Assembly (NCBI GenBank): GCA_934567115.1
Contig: CAKTJA010000002.1
Location: forward strand, 1 to 40,280
DNA length: 40,280 bases
From: an uncultured Oscillospiraceae bacterium
GTDB taxonomy: Bacteria > Bacillota > Clostridia > Oscillospirales > Oscillospiraceae
Direction of reading: 5' to 3'
In this document: in pieces, positions 1 through 7,685 of the stretch
How the letters are laid out: every line of letters starts with the position of its first letter
How positions within the stretch are numbered: position 1 is the first letter of the stretch
Program-made: the position numbers and the translations under genes
Notes under the pieces: model-generated
Database searches by the model: none
The model's input: the letters and a program-made list of their open reading frames with translations, nothing else
What the model was told of the DNA's origin: nothing

Positions 1-242
1 GTAATGAGCAGCTCCGTGTCCGTAATCTCGACCTCGGCGACCTTCCCGTCCCGAACGAGGGAGAGGAACTCGTCGTAGCGGATAAAGCTCGTGCTTTCGG
101 CTTTTTTGGCCTTCTCCATCGCCGAGAGCATATAATTAAAGCCGATGGTCAGCACCAGCGCCCACACCAGAAGGGAGATCACGCTTTTGCGTCCGCCCCC
201 GTTGTTCCCGCTTTTTTTATTGTTCTGATTATTCTGATCCAT
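1..242 (-). CDS. ftsH: ATP-dependent zinc metalloprotease FtsH, N-terminal part (cut by window edge)
   Basis: Only the first 80 or so codons are present; the gene runs off the left edge. The product begins with a polar Asn/Lys/Gly-rich stretch, then one hydrophobic segment (about residues 20-42, SLLVWALVLTIGFNYML), then the extracytoplasmic pattern YDEFLSLVRDGKVAEVEI. That is the usual start of FtsH: a membrane anchor followed by the FtsH extracellular domain. The AAA+ and HEXXH protease domains would lie outside the window. The start at 242 is supported by an AAAGGA ribosome site 9 nt upstream. FtsH is a membrane-bound hexameric protease that removes misassembled membrane proteins and short-lived regulators. 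Identity rests on the N-terminus alone, but the match is characteristic. Confidence 0.85.
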   Translation of the reverse strand, partial: MDQNNQNNKKSGNNGGGRKSVISLLVWALVLTIGFNYMLSAMEKAKKAESTSFIRYDEFLSLVRDGKVAEVEITDTELLI

Positions 243-299
243 GTGGTTGATTCCTTTCGGCACGATCCGCCGCGGCGGCGGCGTTCCAAGTTCAACGGT

Positions 300-328
300 A
301 TTTTAGCACACCGCCCTGCTTTTCACAA
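300..328 (-). promoter_or_regulatory. Probable sigma-A promoter of ftsH
   Basis: On the minus strand a TTGTGA -35 box (323-328) is separated by 17 bp from a TAAAAT -10 box (300-305). A TG one base upstream makes it an extended -10. Transcription would start near 293, leaving a leader of about 50 nt before the ftsH start at 242. Confidence 0.6.
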
Positions 329-495
329 GCGGGGCGTCATGAATTTTCGGTGAATTTTTGATCGGCCGGCGTCCGAGGCCGGCGGCTCGCGGAAAAGTGC
401 GCGAATCTCGGACAAAGCGCCGCTCCCCATACTGCCAAGTCTGCGCCCTTTTTTGAATTTCACCCGAAAGCCTTTGGCACATTTCATGGAAATGC

Positions 496-526
496 AGTAT
501 AATAATTGCTCCGCAATTATTATACT
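496..526. repeat. Perfect 14-bp-arm palindrome carrying TATAAT on both strands
   Basis: Positions 496-509 and 513-526 are perfect inverted repeats around a 3-nt loop (TCC). The arms are AT-rich in a GC-rich background. Each arm contains TATAAT, at 498-503 on plus and 519-524 on minus. A TTGGCA at 474-479 lies 18 bp upstream of the plus-strand hexamer. It sits between the divergent ftsH and GNAT genes and could be a paired promoter, an operator or a small mobile palindrome. Confidence 0.55.
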
Positions 527-605
527 TTGATCCCAGCCGCTTTTCTCGTCCGCCGCGCGGACAACCGAAAAGCATGGCGGATATACCATTCCGCTGACGC
601 TTCAT

Positions 606-613
606 GGTATAAT
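606..613 (+). promoter_or_regulatory. Probable extended -10 promoter of the acetyltransferase gene
   Basis: A TATAAT at 608-613 is preceded by TG in the extended -10 position; no good -35 box is seen. It would give a leader of about 87 nt before the ATG at 707. The site lies within an imperfect inverted repeat (577-589 with 604-619), which could allow repressor binding. Confidence 0.45.
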
Positions 614-706
614 ATCCGCAGCCGCAGCCGCGAAGGTCCGCAGACGGGACAGCCGCTTCGGTATCCCGGCGGCCTCCGCAAAGCGGCGCTTTTAAGGGGT
701 GTTTTT

Positions 707-1225
707 ATGGACCATATTTTCCGTCCCGCCGCAGAAACAGATATTGCGGCAATTTACGGGCTTTATGAAAACCGCGTCCGTTGGATGGACCAAAATGGGC
801 TGCGGCAATGGAACGTCACGGACTATCTTAATGTCTATACGCCCGCCTATTTTCAAAAGCAGCTTGCGGACGGGCGACTGTTCGTCTTGGAGCATGCCGG
901 CGGGATCGTCGGCGCAGCCGTTCTTCTTCGGGCGGACAGCCGCTGGGACGGCGTGTCCGAGGATGCCTGCTATATCCACAATCTTGTAACGGACCCTTCG
1001 GCAGGAGGCATGGGCGGAAGGCTCCTTGCGGAGCTTGAAGGCCTTGCGGCCGCGCGGGGAGACCGTTTCCTTCGCTTGGACTGCGCGGACGACAACGCTT
1101 TCCTGAACGCATGGTACGAATCCCTCGGCTTCCGGGCCGTCGGTCGGTGCCGCGACGGATCCTACTCCGGGATCAGGCGGGAAAAGCGGCTCCCGCCGCC
1201 CGCACCGGAGGCGCACATGGGCTGA
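707..1225 (+). CDS. GNAT family N-acetyltransferase
   Basis: The 172-aa product has the layout of a single-domain GCN5-related acetyltransferase, which moves an acetyl group from acetyl-CoA to an amine. Visible elements are the N-terminal strand and helix (FRPAAETDIAAIYGLYENR), a central LVTDPSAGGMGGRLLAELE segment that fits motif A (acetyl-CoA pyrophosphate loop, though more glycine-rich than the usual R-x-x-G-x-G), and a C-terminal NAFLNAWYESLGFRAVG that fits motif B. The WMDQNGLRQWN stretch resembles GNATs annotated in Clostridia without known substrate. The frame is open further upstream, but the ATG at 707 has an AAGGGG site 7 nt before it and begins exactly where homology would. It appears monocistronic. 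The substrate cannot be told from sequence. Confidence 0.8.
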   Translation: MDHIFRPAAETDIAAIYGLYENRVRWMDQNGLRQWNVTDYLNVYTPAYFQKQLADGRLFVLEHAGGIVGAAVLLRADSRWDGVSEDACYIHNLVTDPSAGGMGGRLLAELEGLAAARGDRFLRLDCADDNAFLNAWYESLGFRAVGRCRDGSYSGIRREKRLPPPAPEAHMG

Positions 1226-1259
1226 CGCTCCCTGCCGGGCAAGAGGGCAGTGCGGCAGT

Positions 1260-1277
1260 GGTCCGTCCGGACGGACC
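1260..1277. repeat. 18-bp perfect palindrome in the GNAT-PAP2 spacer
   Basis: The 18 bases GGTCCGTCCGGACGGACC read the same on both strands. A short T run follows at 1297-1301, too far away for a standard terminator. The rest of the 1226-1615 spacer holds no gene. It has a possible promoter (TTGCGG at 1402, GATAAT at 1423) and a second 8-bp inverted repeat (1470-1477 with 1487-1494). Confidence 0.4.
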
Positions 1278-1615
1278 GCAGGGCCGTTAAGCCGATCCTT
1301 TTTCGTTTCAAATCATGTGCCGCCGTTTAAAGGTACGAACACCTATACGGCTCCCCGTATGAAAAGCCGTCTTCGACCGTCCCCGGCGGTTTCGCGCGTC
1401 CTTGCGGTCGGCGGTAAGGTATGATAATATGAGGATGGTCCCGACGCCGCAAGAGGCGGCGCGCTTTGATTTTACCGTTTAAAAAGCGGTAAAAACCCTG
1501 TGCTTATAAGGACGTTACGAATCGTGTCACGCCTGTGACGAAGCGTTTCTTGATAACCGTAACGCCGTTTGCTATCCTGATGCTGGCCGAAAGGCAGGAA
1601 AGCGAGGGCATTCTT

Positions 1616-2272
1616 ATGAGCAGAAAAGACGGAGCGGGGACCTTAGCCGCAGGCGGCTTGCTGATCGTTATATTCGGCATTTGGACCGCACTGATAAAAA
1701 CGGTGGATGTCCGGCCGCTGGGTCAAAACGGAACGGACATCGGGTTTGCGGCATTTAACTGCTGGTTCCACAGGTTAACGGGCGTTCACATGACGGTCTA
1801 TCACATCACGGACTGGCTTGGGCTGGTCGCAATATTTGTAGGTCTTATGTTCGCCGCAGTGGGGCTGAGCCAGCTAGTAAAGAGACGGAGCCTGTTCCGT
1901 GTGGATAAGGACATTCTTATTCTGGGCCTTTACTATCTCGTTGTCCTTCTGGCCTACGTTGTATTTGAGATGGTCCCCATTAACTACAGGCCGGTCTTGA
2001 TCGACGGAAGATTGGAGCCGTCCTATCCTTCCTCCACCACGCTTCTTATCCTGTGCGTTATGCCAACCCTTGTGGAGCAGGTCGACCGCAGAGTCCGCCG
2101 CCAGTCGGTGAAAAAAGCCGTCCGTATCGTCACCGCGCTGTTTTCGGTCTGCATGGTGATCGGAAGATTGGCGTCCGGCGTTCACTGGCTCACGGATATC
2201 GCGGGCGCGGTGCCGCTGAGCCTGGGGCTCTTTAAAATCTATAAAGGATCCGTTATGCTGTGTGAAAAGTGA
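1616..2272 (+). CDS. PAP2-like membrane phosphatase with altered motif 2
   Basis: The 218-aa product has four to six hydrophobic segments and a degenerate PAP2 (phosphatidic acid phosphatase type 2) signature near the C-terminus. YRP fits motif 1, SYPSSTT stands where PSGH is expected, and GRLASGVHWLTDIAG keeps the R-x5-H-x3-D of motif 3. PAP2 enzymes dephosphorylate lipid phosphates or undecaprenyl pyrophosphate at the membrane. Here the motif 2 histidine is replaced, so the mechanism may differ. The start at 1616 has a GAGGG site 7 nt upstream; an in-frame GTG at 1535 has no such support. The XRE gene follows after 15 bp with its own strong ribosome site, so the two are probably co-transcribed. 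Confidence 0.75.
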   Translation: MSRKDGAGTLAAGGLLIVIFGIWTALIKTVDVRPLGQNGTDIGFAAFNCWFHRLTGVHMTVYHITDWLGLVAIFVGLMFAAVGLSQLVKRRSLFRVDKDILILGLYYLVVLLAYVVFEMVPINYRPVLIDGRLEPSYPSSTTLLILCVMPTLVEQVDRRVRRQSVKKAVRIVTALFSVCMVIGRLASGVHWLTDIAGAVPLSLGLFKIYKGSVMLCEK

Positions 2273-2287
2273 CCGGGAGGGGCGCGC

Positions 2288-2905
2288 ATGGAGTTTCATG
2301 AAAAGCTTCAGCAATTGAGAAAGAGCCGGGGCCTGACGCAGGAGGAGCTTGCAGAAGCCCTGTTTGTGTCCCGAACAGCCATTTCAAAATGGGAATCCGG
2401 GAAGGGATACCCCAGCATTGATTCCTTAAAGGAAATCTCCGGATTTTTTTCCGTGACGATCGACGATCTGCTGTCCGGGGAGAGGCTGCTCTCCGTTGCC
2501 GAAAGCGAAAATCGAACCAATATCCGGAAAATGTGCGATTATTTGCTTGGAATTGCGGATATAATGGCCGGTGCTTTGATATTTCTGCCCTTATATCCGA
2601 ACTCCGTCAACGGGCATATCTACTCCGTCGATCTGCTTTCCTATGCGGACGCGGCCCGGATGAGCCGCGCGGTCCATTGGACCTTTTTCCTTGCCATGGC
2701 AGCGATCGGTCTTGTGAAGGTATTGCTGACCCGCTTTGAGGCGGAGAAGTTCCAAAAATCCGTCACCGGTCTTTCCATGGGGCTCGGCATACTGACCGTA
2801 TTATTTCTCGCAATGGCGCGGGAGGCTTATGCGATCGGCGTGGCGTTTTTGCTGCTGGTCCTCAAGGGCGCGATTCTTTTGAAACGCGTAAGGGACGGAA
2901 AATAA
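2288..2905 (+). CDS. XRE-family regulator with C-terminal membrane domain
   Basis: The 205-aa protein starts with a classic Cro/C1-type helix-turn-helix (about residues 5-60: LRKSRGLTQEELAEALFVSRTAISKWESGKGYPSIDSL, here quoted only as a landmark in the order L-T-Q-E-E-L-A, S-R-T-A-I-S-K-W-E). A short linker leads to three or four hydrophobic segments over residues 85-200. This fits the Firmicutes class of DNA-binding proteins fused to membrane domains, thought to sense envelope state. It is coupled to the upstream PAP2-like gene (15-bp gap, GGGAGGGG site), so the likely job is control of its own operon in response to lipids or envelope stress. That role is inference; the family assignment is firm. 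A perfect hairpin terminator lies about 180 bp downstream. Confidence 0.85.
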   Translation: MEFHEKLQQLRKSRGLTQEELAEALFVSRTAISKWESGKGYPSIDSLKEISGFFSVTIDDLLSGERLLSVAESENRTNIRKMCDYLLGIADIMAGALIFLPLYPNSVNGHIYSVDLLSYADAARMSRAVHWTFFLAMAAIGLVKVLLTRFEAEKFQKSVTGLSMGLGILTVLFLAMAREAYAIGVAFLLLVLKGAILLKRVRDGK

Positions 2906-3080
2906 CGCCCCGCCCATGTACGGGGAGCGTCGGCTCCGCATCCGCCAAACGGCGTGCGGCAGCCCGATGGGAAGAGCAAAACGCGGGGATGCGGAATCGG
3001 GGACTTCCGCGCCCCAACGCTCCCGGTCTTTCGGTACATAAAGCCGCAGCTTCGTTCACCGAAAGCATTTCCAAAAAGCA

Positions 3081-3120
3081 CAAAACAGGGTCCGGGTCAA
3101 ATGACCCGGACCCTGTTTTG
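3081..3120. terminator. Bidirectional rho-independent terminator
   Basis: Nineteen-base perfect inverted arms (3081-3099 and 3102-3120) enclose a 2-nt loop, with CAAAA on one side and TTTTG on the other. The element lies between the convergent XRE gene (plus) and the EF-G paralogue (minus) and can end both transcripts. Confidence 0.9.
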
Positions 3121-3224
3121 TTAACAGCCCTGCCGGACTGTGCTGTTTTATAATCGCATATCCGCGCCCTCTTCGACCGGAAGCCCGAATGGACCCATTG
3201 AAAGGGCGGCGCTGCGGACGAAGC

Positions 3225-5288
3225 TTACTCCGCCTCCTGCATGGCCTTCGCGGCGGCGACCGCCTTCTCCTGCGCCTCGGCGGAGCACTGCTCATAGCGC
3301 ACAAAATGCATGGTGAACGAGCCGCGCGACTGCGTCATGGAGCGCAGGTCGATGGCGTAGCTCATCAGCTCCGCCTCGGGGCACTCCGCCTCGATCACCT
3401 GCTCGCCGTCGCCGGTCGGGTTCATGCCCATCACGCGGCCGCGGCGCTTGTTGAGGTCGCCGAGGATGTCGCCCATGTACTGATCCGGAACGGTGACCTT
3501 CAGCTCGCACACAGGCTCGAGCAGGACGGGGGAAGCCTCGGGCATCGCGGCCTTGTAAGCAAGGTTCGCCGCCGTCTTGAACGCGATTTCGGAGGAGTCC
3601 ACCGGATGGTAGGATCCATCGTAAAGCACGCACTTGAGGTTGACGACCGGATAGCCGGCAAGAGGACCGTGGACACAGGCCTCGCGCAGACCCTTTTCAA
3701 CGGCGGGGAAGAAGTTCTTCGGAACGCTTCCGCCGAAGACCTCCTCGGCGAAGACCATCTCCTCGCTCTCCTCGTTCGGCTCGAAGCGGACCCACACGTC
3801 GCCGAACTGACCGCTGCCGCCCGTCTGCTTCTTGTGACGGCCCTGCTTCTGAACGGTCTTGCGGATCTTTTCACGGTAGGGAACGCGCGGTGTGTCAAGC
3901 TCGGCGTCCACGCCGAAGCGGGTCTTGAGCTTGCTCACAAGCACGTCGATCTGAATATCGCCCGCGCCGGAAACGACCATCTGATGCGTCTCCGCGTTGT
4001 TGATGACGGTAAAGGTCGGGTCCTCCTCGTTCAGGCGGTTGAGGCCGGTGCCCAGCTTTTCCTCCTGACCGCGCGTCTTGGGTGCGATGGCGCGGGAATA
4101 GCACGGCTCGGCGTAGGGCATGCCGGCCAGCTTCACGATATTCTTGGGATCGCAGAGCGTGTCGCCCGTTCTGACGCGGTCCATCTTGGCGATCGCGCCG
4201 ATGTCGCCGCAGCAGATCTCCTTGATCTCTTCATTCTTCTTGCCCTTGAGCATGTACAGACGGCCCAGCTTCTCCGTGTTGCCGGTCGTGGGATCGTAGA
4301 GCGACATATCGCCCGTGATCTTGCCGCGCACGACCTTGACGAGCGAGAACTTGCCGTACTGGTCGGAAACGGTTTTGAAAACGATGGCGGCAGTGGGGCC
4401 GTTCTCGTCGAAGGCGACCTCCACGCTCTCGCCGTCCTCATTCTGAGCGGCCTCCGCAGGCATATCGGTCGCGGCGGGAACGAGGTCGACCACGGTCTGC
4501 ATCAGCATCTCGACGCCCAGACCGGAGATCGCGCTGCCGCACAGGACGGGAGCGACGCTGCCGTCGCGCACGCCGAGCTTAAGCCCTCTTGCGATCTCCT
4601 CGGCGGAAAGCTCCATCGTTTCAAAGAACTTTTCCATCAGCGCCTCATCCGCGCCGGCGGCGGCCTCCATCAGCTCGGAGCGGAGGGAGGCGATCTCGTC
4701 CGCCATGGCGGAGGGAACGGCGCACTCTGCCGTCTTGCCGCCCTTGACCTCGTAGGCCTTGTTGTGCAGCAGGTCCACAACGCCGGTGACCTTCTTGTCG
4801 GCGCCGATCACGGGAACGGCGATGGGGGCAACGGCGGAGCCGAACTTTTCCTTAAGCGCCGCGAGGCATGCAGAATAGTCGCTGTTCTCCTCGTCGGTGC
4901 GGCTGATGAAGATCATGCGCGGCTTGCTGCCGAGCATTTTCCAGCAGCGCTCGGCGCCGACGGAAAGCCCGTCCTTCGCACCGCAGACCAGCACGGCGCA
5001 CTCGGCGGCGCGGATGCCGGAGAGGGCCTCGCCCGCAAAGTCGAAGTTGCCCGGCGCGTCAAGCACGTTGATGCGTACATTCTGATACTTCACCGGCGCG
5101 ACAGCCAGCGAAATGGAGATATTTCTCTTGATCTCCTCCGCGTCATAATCGCAGGTGGTGTTGCCGTCGGCGACCCTGCCGAAGCGGTCGGTCCCGCCGG
5201 TCATAAAGAGCATGCTTTCGGCAAGGGTGGTCTTGCCGCTTCCGCCGTGGCCGAGCAGCACGATATTGCGAATGTCTTTAGCACTCAT
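3225..5288 (-). CDS. Elongation factor G-like translational GTPase (EF-G paralogue)
   Basis: The 687-aa product covers the full EF-G fold. The GTP-binding P-loop is GHGGSGKT (residues 13-20), the G3 motif reads DAPGN (77-81; DTPGH in true EF-G), and the region expected to hold NKxD reads SRTD (129-132). Domains II to V follow, including the domain IV region with HKKQTGGSGQFGDVWVRFEP and the C-terminal GDLNKRRGRVMGM segment. Many Clostridia carry such an EF-G-like paralogue beside canonical fusA; its exact role is not settled. The start at 5288 is chosen for its GGAAGGAGA ribosome site and because the N-terminal SAKDIRN motif is typical of the family. An upstream in-frame extension to 5411 lies in AT-rich promoter DNA. 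The gene has its own promoter and ends at the shared terminator. Confidence 0.85.
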   Translation of the reverse strand: MSAKDIRNIVLLGHGGSGKTTLAESMLFMTGGTDRFGRVADGNTTCDYDAEEIKRNISISLAVAPVKYQNVRINVLDAPGNFDFAGEALSGIRAAECAVLVCGAKDGLSVGAERCWKMLGSKPRMIFISRTDEENSDYSACLAALKEKFGSAVAPIAVPVIGADKKVTGVVDLLHNKAYEVKGGKTAECAVPSAMADEIASLRSELMEAAAGADEALMEKFFETMELSAEEIARGLKLGVRDGSVAPVLCGSAISGLGVEMLMQTVVDLVPAATDMPAEAAQNEDGESVEVAFDENGPTAAIVFKTVSDQYGKFSLVKVVRGKITGDMSLYDPTTGNTEKLGRLYMLKGKKNEEIKEICCGDIGAIAKMDRVRTGDTLCDPKNIVKLAGMPYAEPCYSRAIAPKTRGQEEKLGTGLNRLNEEDPTFTVINNAETHQMVVSGAGDIQIDVLVSKLKTRFGVDAELDTPRVPYREKIRKTVQKQGRHKKQTGGSGQFGDVWVRFEPNEESEEMVFAEEVFGGSVPKNFFPAVEKGLREACVHGPLAGYPVVNLKCVLYDGSYHPVDSSEIAFKTAANLAYKAAMPEASPVLLEPVCELKVTVPDQYMGDILGDLNKRRGRVMGMNPTGDGEQVIEAECPEAELMSYAIDLRSMTQSRGSFTMHFVRYEQCSAEAQEKAVAAAKAMQEAE

Positions 5289-5345
5289 GGGATTTCGTCT
5301 CCTTCCGAATCGTGACTCCTTTCGGGAAGTCGCTTCAATACTCGC

Positions 5346-5374
5346 ATTATATAATAAAACCCTCGGCAATACAA
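5346..5374 (-). promoter_or_regulatory. Sigma-A promoter of the EF-G paralogue
   Basis: On the minus strand TTGTAT (5369-5374), a 17-bp spacer and a perfect TATAAT (5346-5351) stand in an AT-rich pocket. The leader to the start codon at 5288 would be about 50 nt. Confidence 0.75.
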
Positions 5375-5415
5375 CTATAATTTTGGACGATTTTACGGTT
5401 TTTTTGCTCAAATGG

Positions 5416-7623
5416 TCAATACCGGTCCACGCAGACGCCTTCGACCATGGTCGCCACCGCCCACAATCCGAGGTAGACCAGCATGGAAACCGGCGTCAGC
5501 GCGCTGTATGCGCCGACGAAGGCCAGATAAAACGCCAGCAGCGCGGAGACGACGCCTCCCGCAAGCGAAAGCGCGGCGGCGGTCTGCACGGCGTGAACAA
5601 GGCGCTTGCTGCCGACGGCGATCTCGGCGTAGGGCATCAGCCCCTCGCGGTAGAGCATCGCGTAGGGATGCTCCCCGTCCCGCTCGGAGAGGGCGAGACG
5701 CGTGGAAACGGTCGGGTACACGGCATGCGCGTCCGTGCCGAACTTGCGCTTCAAAAGCGCGGGGGTGATGCTGCCGTCGCGCACGGCGAGCACGGGCGTG
5801 ATGCGGTTGCGCCTGAGCGCGTGCAGCGCCCAGTCCACGTTCTCCGCCGCCATGTACTTCACGGCGAAGATGGCGATAAGCGCGCCGTCCACCGCGAGGA
5901 ACGCCCCGGTTTTAAGGCTCAGTCCGGCGGGCATGGTCACGCGCATCTTGCGGCAGAAGGCCGCCGTACCGAAAAGCACGGTCTCGCCGCGGATCAGCCC
6001 GGAAACGCCGCCCTCCTCATGGAAGGTAAGCTCATCGACCTGCTCGAGCCGGCCGCCCTCGCCCTCGAGAAGCGTGTCGAACAGGCGGCTCAGCCCGCTC
6101 TGCGAGGCGTGCGCCATCGTCGCGGCGTAGGAGACGACCTTGCCGCTTTCCTCGCCGTAGATCTTCAGCCCGTTGAGCGTGATCGTCCCCGGAGGGAACA
6201 GGTCCGTATCCGTGAGGATCATGCAGTTGCTGCGGCGCAGACGGTTCGCGCCGACATAGCCCGCCAGCGCGCTGCCCGATTTGACGAAGCGGCGCGTCAG
6301 GCGGCGGAACGGAAGCGAGTAGCACAGGGGAAACGAGAGCATGTTGACCGCCGTGAGCAGCACGCCCCAGTTCCACGCGAACAGCAGCCAGCCGCTGCGC
6401 CGCAGCGTCGCAAGAACGGCGAAGACCAGCGTGGCGGCGAGGAGCAGCGGCAAAAGCAGCGACTGCCAGTGCGAGGCGGCGTCCTCCCTCTGCGCGCAGC
6501 GGGTAAAGCCGTCCGCACGGCCGCAGCGCTTGGCGGCCCCGCCCGCCGTAACGGTGACGAGGTAATCCGGTTCGCCGACGGCGGCGACGCGGAACGTGTC
6601 GTACAGCGCGCCGAAGAGCAGACTTCGTCCCCACAGCGCGGCGCTCATGCCAAGCATCGCCACCGCATGAAAGGGCGCGGCGAGCGCTGCGCGCTCCGGC
6701 AGGAAGAAGCACAGCGCCGTGTCGATCAGCGTAACGACACAGGCAAGGGAGGAGAACAGCTCGTAGGTGACGGTCTTCGCGCACAGCTGCTCAAAGGCGT
6801 AGACGAACACGTTCCGTCCAAGCAGACACACCAGCAGTTCGGCGACCAGGAAAGGCAGCGTGCTCAGCAGCCGCTCCTCCGCGAAAAGCGGGGGCATGAC
6901 CCCGAAGTGCTCCAGCAGCAGCGCGCACCACGAAAGCGCCGTGACAAGCAGCGCGGAGCGCGCGCTGCGCAGCTCCTCCCGCGCGCTCTCCCGATAGTCG
7001 GAGGCAAGCTCCCCGGCGGGCGGCTCGATCTCGCCGTCACGCTCGCCGAAATCGGCGGTGAAGGGGTCCTCCTGTTCCTCCGGGTCGTCCTCCGCGCGGT
7101 CGGACGATTCTCCTTGTCTGTCCGCATCGTACAGCTGCTCGGTGTCCCGCTGCCTTTTGCGTGAGAAGAGCCAGCGGCGGCGCGGCTCAAGAAGCTCCGG
7201 CGGCTGCGCGTCCTCCGCTGGGTCGTCCTCCATGTCCTCGTCCTCGCTCTCGTCAAGCACGGACTGCACCGTGCTCTCAAGAATTTTGCGGAGACTCAGC
7301 GCGTGAGGGGCGGAGGCTTCCCCGCCGTCAGGCCCGCTCTTTGCGGCCTCGCGGGACGGCGCGGCTTCCTTCGGCTCAGGCTCGTCCGACGTGCTCTCCC
7401 TCGGCACGTCTGATGCGTTCTCCTGCGGCGCGGACGGAGGCGGGACCTCCTCCGCCGCTTCGGGAACATCCAACGGAACGGACGCCGCGCCCCCGCCGTA
7501 TTCCTCCAGAATGCTTTCCAGCGTGATTTCCTCCTCAGCCGACGCGCTGCGCGCCGCGTCGCGCAGCAGCCACTCGGATTCGGTAAGCGTTTGTTCAAAT
7601 TCCCAGTCTTTTTTATGATCCAT
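5416..7623 (-). CDS. Large membrane protein resembling a degenerate P-type ATPase
   Basis: The 735-aa product has a long acidic, Pro/Glu/Ser-rich N-terminus (residues 1-220, probably disordered, with an EEITLESILEEYG patch at 30-42). A membrane part with about six hydrophobic segments follows (221-435), then a soluble region (440-680) and two C-terminal membrane segments (682-729). Order and spacing resemble heavy-metal P-type ATPases: FPLCYSLPF (431-439) sits where the metal-site helix should be, and the following RRSNCMILTDTD matches the run into the phosphorylation loop. However, DKTGT is replaced by DTDLF (472-476). No TGE actuator loop, TGD or GDGxND hinge motif is seen. The N-domain-like GGVSGLIRGETVLFG and GAFLAVDGALIAIFAV remain. 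I infer a pseudo-enzyme rather than a pump. It follows rlmB by 62 bp. Confidence 0.6.
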   Translation of the reverse strand: MDHKKDWEFEQTLTESEWLLRDAARSASAEEEITLESILEEYGGGAASVPLDVPEAAEEVPPPSAPQENASDVPRESTSDEPEPKEAAPSREAAKSGPDGGEASAPHALSLRKILESTVQSVLDESEDEDMEDDPAEDAQPPELLEPRRRWLFSRKRQRDTEQLYDADRQGESSDRAEDDPEEQEDPFTADFGERDGEIEPPAGELASDYRESAREELRSARSALLVTALSWCALLLEHFGVMPPLFAEERLLSTLPFLVAELLVCLLGRNVFVYAFEQLCAKTVTYELFSSLACVVTLIDTALCFFLPERAALAAPFHAVAMLGMSAALWGRSLLFGALYDTFRVAAVGEPDYLVTVTAGGAAKRCGRADGFTRCAQREDAASHWQSLLLPLLLAATLVFAVLATLRRSGWLLFAWNWGVLLTAVNMLSFPLCYSLPFRRLTRRFVKSGSALAGYVGANRLRRSNCMILTDTDLFPPGTITLNGLKIYGEESGKVVSYAATMAHASQSGLSRLFDTLLEGEGGRLEQVDELTFHEEGGVSGLIRGETVLFGTAAFCRKMRVTMPAGLSLKTGAFLAVDGALIAIFAVKYMAAENVDWALHALRRNRITPVLAVRDGSITPALLKRKFGTDAHAVYPTVSTRLALSERDGEHPYAMLYREGLMPYAEIAVGSKRLVHAVQTAAALSLAGGVVSALLAFYLAFVGAYSALTPVSMLVYLGLWAVATMVEGVCVDRY

Positions 7624-7685
7624 GCTGTTTTCTCTTTCGGTGCACGGGAACGTGCGGTTTTTTTGCGGAATCGTGCGAACGGCCG

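Noticed and set aside
1260..1277. Palindrome as a terminator of the GNAT gene
   Set aside because: The nearest T run begins about 20 bp after the stem, too far for a standard terminator.
3189..5315. 708-codon open frame on the plus strand opposite the EF-G paralogue
   Set aside because: It is antisense to a clear gene, starts without a ribosome site, shows no family motif and is rich in Leu/Ala/His/Gly/Arg as expected from reverse reading of GC-rich codons.
5155..7164. 669-codon open frame across the EF-G promoter and the P-type ATPase-like gene
   Set aside because: It crosses a well-formed minus-strand promoter, and its arginine/glutamine-rich sequence has no family features.
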